A stretch of DNA of 64,000 bases, taken from Manihot esculenta (lineage: Eukaryota; Streptophyta; Magnoliopsida; Malpighiales; Euphorbiaceae). A model generated the notes under the pieces. That model saw only the letters and a list, made by a program, of their open reading frames with translations. It made no database searches and was not told the DNA's origin. The stretch is from NCBI RefSeq assembly GCF_001659605.2, contig NC_035173.2, forward strand, positions 11,318,859 through 11,382,858, in the 5' to 3' direction. The position numbers and the translations under genes are program-made. Position 1 is the first letter of the stretch. Each line of letters starts with the position of its first letter. This document shows, piece by piece, positions 1 to 12,312 of the stretch.

Positions 1-336
1 GGGGGCCGAAAGTGCTTCCGCATGCATGCCATGTTCGGCGGCCGAACTTGACTTTCGGCGGCCGAACCTGAACTTCCCTCACTCATGCTTTCGGGGGCCT
101 AACGTGCCTCCAAAACGCATGCATGTTCGGCGGCCGAACTTGACTTTCGGCGGCCGAACCTGGGTTTTCCTCCAAAGACTTTTCATGCAAAAACTCATTA
201 AATCTTTATACTTAAAACCATGAAATACCTTAAAACATTTTATGAAAACATGTTTCTACCCTACTAGAGGCTTCCGACATCCGAGATTCCACCGGACGGT
301 AGAAATTCAGATACCGATGTCTAGTCGGGTATTACA
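1..336 (-). mobile_element. Chromovirus LTR, 5'-terminal fragment (minus oriented)
   Basis: This is the last 336 bases of a minus-oriented LTR of the chromovirus family that recurs in the window. It ends in GGGTATTACA like the LTRs ending at 4556, 8227, 23941 and 60816. It carries four TTCGGCGGCCGAA-type motifs and matches 60477-60816 closely. The rest of this LTR lies left of the window. What follows is not an internal region but the tail of an oppositely oriented LTR. Confidence 0.85.
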
Positions 337-936
337 TTCTGAATCTGTCCGTCTGAGATGGGTGATTTACTTGTGATGTGATGCATTCCATGTGAGCATG
401 TTTATTAACATGTTTTTATTGTTCTACTCACTGGGCTTGTATAGCTCATCCCTCTCCTTTAACCCCAGTCTTGCAGAATCAGAGTTAAGGAGGAAGTTCA
501 GTAGGGTACAGGAAGAGTAAAGAGTTTTGTAATAGCCTAGTGTGGACATGTAATAATTGTAAAGAAATGTTTTAGTATTGTATAGAATAGAGTATTGTGC
601 TTGACCCATGTTGTAAATCCTTTTTGTATACATGGTCTGTTTATTTTATGTAAATGTTTTTCTGAGTATGTGAAAACCAGGCTTAACAGAGTATGAGTTG
701 AACCTGTCTAAAGCATTGATGAGAGCTCTAGTAAGGGGTTCTGTAGTACAGAGATAGTGCATGCACAGGTTAAGCCTTGTTTCAGAGTAAAGTTTTATGT
801 TTTTACAGAAAATGCATGATCATGTATGGGATTTTACAGGTACTCAGAGAGTATAGCAGGCTTGCTACGGGTCTCGGCGACCTTAAGTCGACCTGGATCC
901 TAGCACCGGTAGCGGTCCGATTTTCGGGTCGTTACA
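337..936 (+). mobile_element. Chromovirus LTR, 3'-terminal fragment (plus oriented)
   Basis: This segment matches, in reverse complement, 6129 to about 6730 of the outer-element LTR. It ends with TTTTCGGGTCGTTACA at 936. It therefore represents the 3' part of a plus-oriented LTR joined directly to the 5' end of a minus-oriented one. The flanking DNA from 937 is the old Tat-type element. The partner target-site duplication would be outside the window. Confidence 0.8.
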
Positions 937-1099
937 ATAGGAGACCCGAGTCTAAGGTAAGAACCCCAGAAAACACTATTGATAGTGAACCTGTTGGGTT
1001 ATACATGTAATTACAAGTGGCCCTAGTGATTGTAAGGGAAAGAACAAGCGCACCCCTGAGGATGTCTTGTCTGTAGAGCAAGAATCATGGATGAAACAA

Positions 1100-1540
1100 G
1101 AAATAAAGTTCGGGCCAACAGATAGGGTGATAAAAATTTTGCACAATGACCCGCTAGTTATAAGCATTCAATTGAACAAGTATGATACAGTGAGTCTTAG
1201 TAGACACAAGTAGTTCCGTTAACCTTCTCACTTTATAAGTATTTAACAAGTTGGGTTTAGATAAAAATAATCTTACTAACATCTCCTACCCATTAGTGGG
1301 ACTAGGGGACAACCATGGCAATTCTTGACACCATTATTCTCCCACTTGTGCTGGGGGATGAGAAGCATAAGAAGGAGTTGTATGCAGAATTCACGGTGGT
1401 AGATATTCTACTCGCCTATAATTTAATACTCGGTTACCCGGTCTTGAACTGCTATGGGATAATAATTAACATGGGTGCTTTGTGTTTAAAGTTACCAGCT
1501 CCAGGGGGATTGGCTATTATTCAAGGCAGCTAGAAGTCAG
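1100..1540 (+). pseudogene. Tat-type retropepsin (protease) remnant
   Basis: In shifting frames the translation shows HNDPLVISIQLNKYDT near 1143, then a segment reading LGLDKNNLTNISYPLVGLGD, then an open stretch from 1315. That stretch contains LPLVLGDEKHKKELYAEF, a YNLILGYPVLN motif and a KLPAPGGLAIIQG end. This order is typical of the protease region of Tat-lineage gypsy elements, where the N..LGRP.L motif closes the domain. The catalytic D-T/S-G triplet is lost in a frame-disrupted part near 1200. The remnant lies just upstream of the reverse transcriptase remnant, as expected in gypsy pol. It is not functional. Confidence 0.7.
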
Positions 1541-1661
1541 CATAAGAATGCTATAGGCACTCTACGAAAAGTCTTAGGAAAGCAACAATTTTGATTGACC
1601 TGCTAGAAAAACCATACTCTCATATAAAGCCAGAACTGCAGACCTGGTAGAAGAGGTTCTT

Positions 1662-4600
1662 TTGGAAGTAGATAAAAAGGTACGCCATGAAACTGCATTG
1701 AGTATTGTAGTAAAAACTAATTTAGTAAAATTATTAAAATGTAGAATGATCACCTTTATCTGGTCTCCAAAGGATGTAACAGGTGTAGACCTGACCCTAA
1801 TCACCCACAAGCTGTATGCTGATGAGTCAATAAAATTGGTACAACAAATGAAAAGGAAATTTGCCCTGGAGAGACAGTAGGTGATTAAGAAAGAAGTTAA
1901 CAAGCTCTTGAATGCAGGTTTAATAAAGGAAGTTAAGTATAGTACCTGACTCGCCAATGTAGTATTAGTGAAGAAGGCAAACAGAAAGTGGAGGATGTGT
2001 GTGGACTTTACTAAACTAAATAAGGCATGTCCAGAAGATCATTATCCACTCCCATCCATGCACAGTTTAGTAGATTCTACCTCAAGCCAAGCCATGGTCT
2101 CTCTTTTAGATGTCATTTCAAGGTACTACCAGATCTTAATGGGTCTTGAGGATACTGAAAAAACTAATTTCATCATGAATGAAGGAATTTTTATTATAAG
2201 GTGATGTCATTCAGATTGAAGAATGCAGGGGCGACCTATCAAAGATTTGTAACGACCCGGAATCCGGACTGCTACCGGCGCTAGGATCCAGATCGGTATA
2301 AGGCCGCCGGGACCCGTAGCAAGCCTAACATATAACCTGTACACCTATTTAATCCCATACATGATCAACAATTACATAAAAATTTTGAACTTTTCTTTTC
2401 ATTCATTCACCAAACTCAACCTGTGCATACACTATTCATAAACATAATCATAAACATTAACCCCTCCTTAGAGTCCTCATCAATGCTCCAATGGGGTGAC
2501 ATAACATGAATTAAGTTTGGTTTACATAAGCATCATTAGAATCATGTACTCAAAGGGATTAACAACATACTAGGGTCAAGCACAATTCTATCCTCAATAA
2601 CATCATTACATTACATAACTGATTAATACTATTCATTACATAACTGTACTAAACATTACATTTCAACATTTATCATGTCCACCACTAGCTATTACATGAC
2701 CATAACTTCACTCTAGCTGACCACCTGGTCTAACCCGTACCTGCAAACCTGGGGGTTAAGGGAGAGGGGTGAGCTAAAAAGCCCAGTGAGCAGAATAATA
2801 AAACATTATATTAAAAGTTCATGTTTTCATGAAATGCATCACATCACAACAAAATCACATCAAGGATGAATTTGTCACCAATAGCCCTCTACATTTCCAT
2901 TAGTGCCAGAACGTAGAATGGGTCCTGGTCTTTCTCTTACATAACATAACATAACATTCCAAAATGCCAAGGACGTAGAATGGGTCTTCCTGAACTTTCT
3001 CTTACATAGTGCCAGGGACGTAGAATGGGTCTTCCTAGACTTCCATACCGTATCATCATCATATCATGACATAACATATGAGGGCTAATGGATCACTCAA
3101 CATTCATCCACATCAACAACATAATATGCAATGCAACATATTCGTGAATACTAATGCAAACACCCTAACATATCACATGGTATCCATGATGCGTGAATTA
3201 TGCTGAAATATTCATTATTTACTTTAAAACATAAAGAGTTATTCCACTCATCTCTGGCTAGCTCTGACCAGACACTGGAGCAGCTGACTCACTGCTGGGA
3301 TCCTCGGTTCCTCGGGTCCGAACCTACACAGGTGGACTCAAATGAGGGACCAAACATACAAGAACATGACTCTAAAATACTCCCCAAAAATCCCCTAAAA
3401 CACCTCAAAACAATCATAGAAAACATGCAAAGGAGGGCTGCACAGGGCACTTTCGGCGTCAGGTTCTGCGGCCGAAAGGCCCTCCAGAGCCGAAAGTCAT
3501 GCACCTTCGGCGGCACTTTCGGCGGCCGAAGGTTTCCTCCAGAGACGAAACTCATGCATGTTCGGCGGCACCTTCGGCGACTGAAACTCCCTTCCAGAGC
3601 CGAAAGTCCACTTTCGAGGGCAGGGTTCGGCAGCCAAAAGTTGGCCTTCACAGGCAAGTTTGGCTGCCGAACCTGAGTTCTTCCCAAAGGGCAGAAACTC
3701 AGCCTCCAACATGCACAAATGCCTCCCACACTTCACAACTCAATCAAAACATGCATAAACACTTCCACAACATACATACATTCATACATAAGCTCCTAGG
3801 GGCTTTAAACTATCTTAAACCTCAACTACAACACATCAAACATACAAATACACACACATTGCTCAAAAACTCAACATAGACCTAAACATGCATTTCTACC
3901 CATGAATCAACTTAAAACTTGTTTAAACATATAATGAGCTCAAGATCGACTCTTACCTCTTGAAGATCGAGAGAGAGTGTGACCTAACTTAGAGATTTGG
4001 GGAAGATGGGTTCCTGAGGTCTCCAACCTTCACAACTTCGATCTAAGCTCGAAATCTTCAAAAACCAAGTTGAAATCTATAAGAAATCATGAAAACTCGG
4101 AGGAAGAAGCTCAAAATCAACAAGGGACGGCGGAGAGCTCACCTTGGCCGAAAATGGGGAGAAAAGATCGCCCGTTTCGGACAAGGGACTCCTTTATAGG
4201 TGGCTGGCCAGGCCACTTTCGGGGGCCTAACGTGCCTCCGCATGCATGCCATGTTCGGCGGCCGAACTTAAGGTTCGGCGGCCGAACCTGGACTTCCCTC
4301 ACTTATGCCTTTGGGGGCCTAAAGCACTCCCGAAATGCATGCATGTTCAGCGGCCGAACTTGTGGTTCGGCGGCCGAACCTGAGTCTTCTTCTCAAGACT
4401 ATTTTCATTCAAAACTTAATTTCTTTCTTGCTTAAAACCATAAAATACATTAAAACATTTTATAAAAACATGATTTTATCCTTCTAGAGGTTTCCGACAT
4501 CCGAGATTCCACTAGACGGTAGAAATTTCGATACTGGAGTCTAGCCGGGTATTACAAGATTGGTGTCAGGTTTTTTTAAAGATTTGGTAAGGACAACAGT

Positions 4601-5060
4601 TGAGGTGTAATGGATGACATGGTTGTGAAGAGCTGAACCTTAGAAGATCACCCAAGCAACATTCAGATGGTTTTCGACATACTAGATAAGGCATGTATGA
4701 AACTGAATCTTAAAAATGTACTTTTGGGTCAAGAGCTGAAAAATTTTTAGGGTACATAGTCTCTAAAAGAGGCATAGAAGCAAACTCTGATAAAATTAAA
4801 GCCACACAATATGGAAGCACATATATACAAAAACTAAATGGGCAGGTTATAGCTCTTAGCCGATTTATATCTTGCTCAGCCAGGAGGCGTCTCCCATTCT
4901 TTAATCGTTAAAAGGTAAAAACAAGTTTGTGTGGGAGGAAAGAGTGCATTGAGGCATTCTTGAATTTGAAAATTTTCTTATCATCAAAGAGTGCATTAAG
5001 ACATTCCTAAATTTGAAAATTTTCTTATCATCTCTACCTTTGCTAAGCTCATCCATCAAA
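1662..5060 (+). pseudogene. Tat-type reverse transcriptase remnant, split by solo LTR
   Basis: The left half (1662-2247) contains ITHKLYADESIKLV and KFALERQ followed by VIKKEVNKLLNAGLIKEV. Next come KWRMCVDFTKLNKACPEDHY and PLPSMHSLVDS, which are the fingers and palm motifs of gypsy reverse transcriptase. It breaks off after ATYQR. The right half (from 4562) resumes with LVSGFFKDL and a frame-broken equivalent of the YVDD catalytic motif near 4595-4620. Weaker matches continue to about 5060, including LGYIVS-like sequence near 4750. The break is caused by the solo LTR at 2248-4556, flanked by AGATT duplications. Several in-frame stops show it is inactive. Confidence 0.75.
2248..4556 (-). mobile_element. 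Solo LTR of a Tekay/Del-like chromovirus (minus oriented)
   Basis: A 2309-bp sequence starts TGTAACGACCCGG and ends GGGTATTACA on the plus strand. It is flanked by perfect 5-bp duplications AGATT at 2243-2247 and 4557-4561. No primer-binding site, polypurine tract or coding sequence adjoins it, so it is a solo LTR left by LTR-LTR recombination. Landmarks, read on the minus strand, are a TATA box at 4192-4198, two TTCGGC-type motif clusters (about 3450-3680 and 4215-4385), and repeats built around an ACGTAGAATGGGTC core between about 2910 and 3030. Confidence 0.92.
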
Positions 5061-6123
5061 GGCAAGGTTTTATTTTTGTACTTGTCTATTATGCAGAAAA
5101 CAGTGAGCTTAGTGCTTGTACAAGAAGAAAAAGGAGAATAAACTCCTATCTACTACGCCAGCCAAGTCTTGAAGGGTGCACTTAGAGAAGTTGGCCTTTG
5201 CAGTTTTGATGTCTGCCATAAAGCTTTGTCCTTATTTCTAGTCTTATACTATAGAGGTAAGGACAAACTATCTTCTTTGAAAAGTGCTTCACAAGCCAAA
5301 ACTGTCAGGGCGATTGTCCACCTGAACGTGATGCTATTAGCATATGACATTAGGTATGTTCCTAGAAACATGATGAAAACCTAGGCTTTAGCCGACTTTA
5401 TTATAGAAATGACTCCACCCCTTGAGACCTTCGAACCGGCAGTTGAAGAATGGAAGCTATGGGCAGATGGTGCCTATGGAGCCGGAGGTTCTGGAATTGG
5501 CATTCTCCTGCAAAGTTAGATAGGAATAAAGCTTTGATATGCAGCAAAGCTCGCCTTCAGCACCTCGAACAATGTGGCCGAGTATGAGACTGTGATTATG
5601 GCACTCAGGATCATCACAAAAATAGGCATACAAAAGTCTATTATTTTTAGTGACTCATAACTATTGTTAATTAGTGTCAGAGAAAATTAGAAGTTCGAGA
5701 CCCCAATCTCATAAAGTATGAAGAAAATTTTTTTAATATTTAATAACAAGGATCAAGGACAGGCAAGACAACTATGAACTTCATCAAGTGGCTAAAAGCG
5801 ACAATGAAGAAGCAGATCCATTGGCAAAAATGGCGGCTACAGGAGAGCAACACTTTACTTAGCCCTCTAGTTTGAAGTACTATATGCTCCAATGACCAGT
5901 GAAGAGGAGACTTTTTCAATTGAGGAGGGAGAATAATGGATGACTTTAGTATATAGATTCTTAGTAGAGGACGAGTTACCAACAAACAAAATAACGATCA
6001 AATAGGTAATAAGAAAATCTTCTAGATACGCACTAATAAATGGTTTGTTGTATAGGAGATCGTGAACTCAGTCATGGTTACGGTGTGTAACAGAGGATGA
6101 TGGTATGAGTGTTCTTAAAGATA
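5061..6123 (+). pseudogene. Tat-type RNase H and linker remnant
   Basis: Around 5405-5520 the translation reads IIEMTPPLETFEPAVEEW then KLWADGAYGAGGSGIGILLQ. The D-G-x-x-x-x-x-G-S-G-x-G pattern is that of the RNase H found in Tat-lineage elements. AKLAFSTSNNVAEYETVIMA near 5550 supplies the second catalytic region and IFSDS near 5645 the third. Downstream, AEADPLAKMA-like and LVEDELPTNK-like sequence leads toward the H2C2 zinc finger. The outer chromovirus interrupts it at 6128, and the continuation is at 23947. Stops and frame changes make it a pseudogene. Confidence 0.7.
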
Positions 6124-6128
6124 GCAGA

Positions 6129-8227
6129 TGTAACGACCCGAAAATCGGACCGCTACCGGCGCTAGGCTCCAGGTCGACTTAAGGTCGCCGGGACCCGTAG
6201 CAAGCCTGCTATACTCTCTATGTACCTGTAAAATCCCATACATGATCATACATTTTCTGTACAAACATAAAACTTTGCTCTGTACCAAGGCTCAACCTGT
6301 GCATGCACTATTTCTATACTATAAAACCCCCTTACTAGAGCTCTCATCAATGCTCTAGACAGGTTCAACTCATACTATGTTAAGCCTGGTTTTCACATAC
6401 TCATAAAAACGTTTACATAAAATAAACAGACCATGTATACAAAAAGGATTTACAACATGGGTCAAGCACAATACTCTACACTATACAATACTAAAACATT
6501 TCTTTACAATATTACATGTCCACACTATACTATTACAACAATTCTTTACTTTTTCTGTACCATGCTGAACTTCCCCTTAACTCTGATCCTGCAAGACTGG
6601 GGTTAAAGGAGAGGGATGAGCTACTATAGCCTAGTGAGTAGAACAATAAAAACATGTTCATAAACATGCTCACATGGAATGCATCACATCACAAGTAAAT
6701 CACCCATCTCAGACGGACAGATTCAAAACTCCCTCTGTTCTGTGCCCGGCCCGCGAAGGAGCTCCTCAGGACTTGATTACGCACCCTATGGTGCTCTGTG
6801 CCCGGCCCTCTCAGGGCTTCTCAGGACTTTACTCGGAGGGCTAATGAATCCAAACTATGTCCGATCCGTACAAGCATAGAATAAAGCAATGCGTCACATT
6901 AGTGTATTCTAGTGCACTCAACCTATTACATATCATGATGCATGGAACATGCTAAAAGCATTTAATTTCTCAATTTAAAACATTAAGTTTAGTTCCACTC
7001 ACCTCTGGCTGACTCTGAACTGACTCTGCAGTGCTCACTGCTGCTCTCTTCGGTTCCTCTGGTCCATTCCTACACAGGTGGACGCAAAATGAGGGACCAA
7101 ACTAACTCTAGAACATCTCTATACAACTCCCCAAAACCCCCTTAAAACATCCTAAAACAATCAAGTAAAACATGCAAAAGAAGGCTGGACAGGGCACTTT
7201 CGGTGGCAGGTTCGGCGGCCGAAAGTCCCTTCCAGAGCCGAAACTCAAGCACTTTCGGCGGCACTTCGGCTGCCGAAAGTCCTCTCCAGAGACGAAAGTC
7301 CCTAACCTTCGGCGGCACCTTCGGCGGCCGAAACCCCCCTCCAGAGCCGAAAGTCCAAACTTTCGGGGGCAAGCTTAGGCAGCCGAAACCACCTCCTTAG
7401 CATGTTCGGCGGCCGAACCCTCTTTCGGCGGCCGAAACTGGGTTCCCTAGTAAGGCAGAACCCTGTTCTGCTTCATGCAAAATTTGCCCAAACCTCACTC
7501 AACATGCAAACCTCAACTCTATAACACACATATACTCAAACATAGGCACAAAGGGGTCCAAAATTAACTTAAAACCCCAACAAACACCACAACTCAACAT
7601 ATATACAAGCTTTGACCACAAAGCAACCAAAAACACAACTAAACCTAAACATGCATCTCTACCCATAAAACTTCATAAAACCTTCAAAAACTATGCAAAG
7701 AAGTTCAGGATCTTCACTTACCTCTTACAAACAAGAAGATCAACGATCCCAACGTGGAGATATGGAGAAACTCTTCCTCAAAATCTCCAAACTTCAAAAC
7801 TTTGGTTTTTAGCTCAAAACCTTCAAACAATCAAGAAAACTCATCAAAACTTTGCAAGATTTAAAGAAAACATGAAGATCACCCAAGGAAGATCATGGTC
7901 TCACCTCTGTCTGTGGATGGAAAGCAAATCTTATCCATTCACTGACCTAGGGCCTTTTATAGGTGGTTGGCCAGACCACCTTCGGCGGCCTAACGTGATT
8001 CCAAACTCATGCATGTTCGGCGGCCGAACTTTCACCTTTGGCGGCCGAACCTTGCATTTCTTCCTTGGCTCTTTTCTTTCAAAAACTCATTTCCTTTTGT
8101 ATTTAAAACATGAAAACATACTAAAATCCTTTAGAAAAACATATCTACTACCCTTCTAGAGGGTTCCGACATCCGAGATGCCACCGGAAAGTAGAATTCT
8201 GATGCCGGACTCTAGCCGAGTATTACA
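6129..8227 (-). repeat. 3' LTR of outer chromovirus
   Basis: The plus-strand text begins TGTAACGACCCG and ends CGAGTATTACA. On the minus strand it carries a TATA box (7954-7961) downstream of a TTCGGC-type motif cluster (about 7980-8055). A second motif cluster lies at about 7195-7435. A GTAAGTG donor-like site and a TTGCAG acceptor-like site are shared with the other LTRs. Confidence 0.9.
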
Positions 8228-8240
8228 ATCTCCCCCCCTT
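8228..8240 (-). other. Polypurine tract of outer chromovirus
   Basis: On the minus strand this reads AAGGGGGGGAGAT directly beside the 3' LTR start TGTAATAC. It is the plus-strand primer site for reverse transcription and is also present at the same place in the inner element and the right-end element. Confidence 0.8.
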
Positions 8241-8303
8241 AAGAACATTCGTCCCCGAATGTTCCACAAACAATGACACACATAAAAAGGAGGAAAACAA
8301 ACC

Positions 8304-11300
8304 TTAAAACAGATATGGATATTGCTGGAGCATAGACTCCCGTGTCTCCCAGGTGCACTCTTCTAGATGATGGTGGTTCCACAGGACTTTCACCATTGGA
8401 ATTTCCTTGTTCCTTAGCTTTCTTATCTGTGTGTCAAGGATCCGTACTAGCTGCTTTATATAGGTGAGATCTCTAAGGATCTCTACATCATGCTCATTAA
8501 GAACCTTACTCGGATCTAACACGAACTTTCGGAGCATAGAAATGTGGAAAATCGGGTGAATTCTCTCCAGAGAAGCAGGTAAATCCAGCTTATACGACAC
8601 ATTCCCGATCTTTTGCAAGATCTCAAAGGGTCCAATGTATCATGGAGCTAGCTTACCCTTCTTCCTAAAGCGAACCACTCCCTTCATTGGAGACACCTTC
8701 AGCAATACCATATCACCTTCTTGAAACTCTATCTGCTTCCTGCGGATATCTACATAGCTTTTCTGTCTGCTCTGAGCAGTTCTAATCCTCTCTCTGATAA
8801 TGGACACCACTCTGCTGGTGATCTCTACTAGCTCCGGCCCTGCCAGAGCCGCCTCTCCTACTTCCTCCCAGCAAACAGGTGATCTGCACTTCCTCCCATA
8901 CAAGGCTTCATAAGGAGCCACCCCTATGCTAGCATGATGGCTGTTATTGTAGGCAAACTCCACCAAAGGTAGATGCTGCCTCCAAGAACCGCCAAAGTCT
9001 AACACACACATTCTGAGCATATCCTCTATGGTCTGGATGGTCCTCTCTGACTGACCACCAGTCTGTGGATGAAAAGCAGTGCTAAAATCCAACCTTGTAC
9101 CCATAGCACTCTGCAGACTCCGCTAAAATCTGGAGGTGAACTAAGGTCCTCTATCTGACACTATAGACACTGGAATCCCATGCAACCTTACTATCTCCTC
9201 TACATAAACCTTTGCTAACTTGTCCACAGAGTAGTTGCTCCTAACAGGGATGAAATGAGCAGATTTTGTGAGTCTGTCCACAATCACCCATATGGAGTCT
9301 ATCCTGTTGGACGCTGCCGGTAAGCCCACCACAAAATCCATAGCTATGTTCTCCCATTTCCACTCTGGAATCGGTAGTGGGTTAAGCATTCCAGCCGGCT
9401 TCTGATGTTCTAGTTTCACCCTCTGGCAAACCTCATAGGCGGACACAAACTGTGCTACTTCTTTCTTCATAGCTGGCCACCAATACACTCTCTTTAGATC
9501 CTGATACATCTTGGTGGCTCCAGGGTGAACACTGTACCTTGCATTATGAGCTTCCCGCATAATGGTTCCTTTCATATCGATGTCATCTGGTACACATAAT
9601 CGATTCCCATAGCGGAGGATCCATTGGCTGTCAAATCTGAACTCTGCACTGTTTCCTGACTGAACAGTCCTGGCAATCTTTACTAACTCAGGGTCCTCAT
9701 GCTGTTTCTGAGCTACCTGCTCCAGAAACACAGGAGTCACTCTCATCTGTGCTAGCAACGCACTCTTACCAGACAACTCTAGCTGTAGCCCTTCGTCGAT
9801 GAGCTTATAAAACTCCATCACCACTGGTCTTCTCTCTGCTGCTATATGGGACAAACTGCCAAGTGATTTCCGGCTTAGGGCGTCTGCCACAACATTTGCC
9901 TTACCCGGATGATACTGGATCTTGCAATCATAGTCACTGAGCAGTTCTACCCATCTCCTCTGCCTCAAATTCAGCTCTTTCTGACTCAAGATGTACTGTA
10001 AAATCTTATGATCCGTGAAGATCTCGCATTTAACCCCATAAAGGTAATGCCTCCACATCTTGAGTGCAAAGATAACTGCTGCCATCTCCAGGTCATGGGT
10101 GGGGTAATTCAACTCATGCTTCTTTAGCTGCCTAGAAGCATAAGCAATCACCCTGTCATTCTGCATTAAAACACAACCTAGTCCTACTCTGGACGCATCA
10201 CAGAACACTGTGAAGTCCTCATTACTGACAGGCAGAGCTAATACCGGTGCTGATGTTAATCTTCTTTTTAACTCTTCGAAGCTCTCTTCACATTGGTCCG
10301 ACCACACGAACTTCTGGTTTTTCTTAGTCAGTTTGGTCATAGGAGCAGCTATCTTTGAGAAGTTCTGAACGAACCTCCTGTAGTAACCTGCCAAACCCAA
10401 AAAGCTTTTAATCTCAGTCACTGAGGTAGGTCTGGGCCAGTTAGCTACAGTCTCTGTCTTCTTGGGGTCTACCTTAATCCCTTCGGCTGATACTACATGC
10501 CCCAAGAATGAAATGCAAGAATGAAATGCTCCTCAACCAAAACTCACTCTTAGAGAACTTGGCATACAAGCCATGCTCTCTCAGAGTCTACAAAACTGTC
10601 CTCAGATGCTAGGCATGCTCCTCTGCATCTCTGGAATACACTAAGATATCATCAATGAAGACAATAACAAAGTGATCCAGATACTCGCTGAAAACTCTAT
10701 TCATGAGATCCATGAATGCTGCAGGGGCGTTAGTCAACCCGAACGGCATTACTAAGAACTCATAATGCCCATATCTGGTCCTGAAAGCTGTCTTTGGCAC
10801 ATCTGCTTCTCTGACTCTCAACTGATGATATCTGGATCTCAGATCTATTTTAGAAAAACAACCTGCTCCAGCTAGCTGGTCAAATAGATCATCGATCCTA
10901 GGTAGGGGATACTTATTCTTGGTAGTGACCTTGTTCAACTGCCTGTAGTCGATACAAAGTCTGAGGGATCCATCCTTCTTTCTGACAAAAAGCACTGGAG
11001 CACCCCAAGGTGAGGTACTAGGGCGGATGAAACCCTTATCTACCAACTCCTGCAACTGCTCTTTCAGCTCTTTTAACTCTGCTGGCGCCATCCTGTAGGG
11101 AGGAATAGAGATAGGTCTGGTACCAGGCAGCAATTCTTTTTCAAACTCTATCTCCCTATCAGGTGGTAGTCCTGGAAGCTCGTTTGGGAAGATGTCTAGA
11201 AACTCTCGGACTACTGGAACTGAGGCTGGTTCCCTAACCTGACTATCTAGCTCTCTCACATGAGCTAGAAATCCCTGACAACCCCTTCTAAGCAACCTAC

Positions 11301-12190
11301 GAGCCTGAAGGGCTGAGATCAGACCTCTGGGTGTACCCCTCCTGCCTCCTCTGAAGACACACTCTGACCCATCCTAATCTCTAAGACTGACTACCTTGTC
11401 TCTGCAGTCCAAGGTAGCACCATGTGTAGATAGCCAATCCATCCCTAGAATGACATCAAAATCTGTCAAATCTAGAACCACCAGGTCAGCTGGAAGGCAT
11501 CTACCCTCTATGAACACTGGACTGAAACGACAGACTGACTCTGTCACTAATGGGTCACATTTGGGTCCACTGACCCAGAGAGGACACTCTAACTCAGAAA
11601 TGATCAGACCCAATCTCTCCACGGCTCTCGAAGCAATAAAAGAGTGAGAAGCACCGGGGTCCATCAAAGCATACACATCAGAACACCCAATGATGAGATT
11701 ACCTGACACCACTGTGTTCGACGTGTTTGCCTCCTCCTGAGTCACAGTGAAGATCCATGCTGGGGCTACCGGACCGTCACCTCGGGAACCTGCTGCTGAA
11801 GAAGAGGCTGACCCCCTCCCTCTGCCTCTGCCACTACTCTGAGGTAGGGCTGGAGTTGCAGGCTGTGCTACACTGCCTGAGCTCATCTATTGGGATGGTG
11901 CCATAAAGGTCACTTGAGGACATTCCCAAGCAAAATGTCCCTCCTGCCCACATTTATAACAGGCTGAAGATCCCAACCGACAAACTCCTCTGTGCTGTCT
12001 CCCACATCTCATGCATACTGTATTGCCTGTGCCAGAGCTTGAGCCACTACCCATTCCCAGACTAGATTTGATCTTGTTCCAGAACTTGCCTTTCTTGGCC
12101 TTAAACTTTTCTCCCTTCCTGCTGCCAGAAGCTGCTGCACTGGGGGTCTTAGAACCCAAAGACTATGCCACTTGCTGTTTTACTATTCCT
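8304..12190 (-). pseudogene. Outer chromovirus gag-pol remnant (gag deleted, pol broken)
   Basis: Read right to left, the order is as follows. First comes a gag tail with an RKGEKFKAKKGKFWNKIK basic segment and the CCHC knuckle CYKCGQEGHFAWECP. Next are a protease with MDPGASHSF and VILGMDWL, a reverse transcriptase with FIDDILVYS, and an RNase H with [11 protein letters not shown]. An integrase follows with the H2C2 finger, MDFVVGL and SERTIQ, and the C-terminal [12 protein letters not shown] chromodomain segment ends it. Compared with the inner element, almost all of gag upstream of the knuckle is missing. A 13-bp tandem duplication at 10507-10532 shifts the reading frame within reverse transcriptase. 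Nonsense codons near 8640, 9125, 9143, 11372 and 11885 stand where relatives have Trp, Arg or Gln. It cannot make a full polyprotein. Confidence 0.9.
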
Positions 12191-12295
12191 TGAATAATGG
12201 CACTCGCCTAGTGGACATGATTTCCTAGTGTGCTTGACCTACTATAACCTCTATGAGCCCGACACTCTCTCTATAGGTCCGACCATTTGAACCTA

Positions 12296-12312
12296 GGGCT
12301 CTAATACCAATC
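12296..12312 (-). other. Primer-binding site, outer chromovirus
   Basis: Immediately inside the 5' LTR the minus strand reads AGATTGGTATTAGAGCC. TGGTATTAGAGC differs at one base from the usual initiator-methionine tRNA complement TGGTATCAGAGC, which the inner element retains. Confidence 0.8.
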
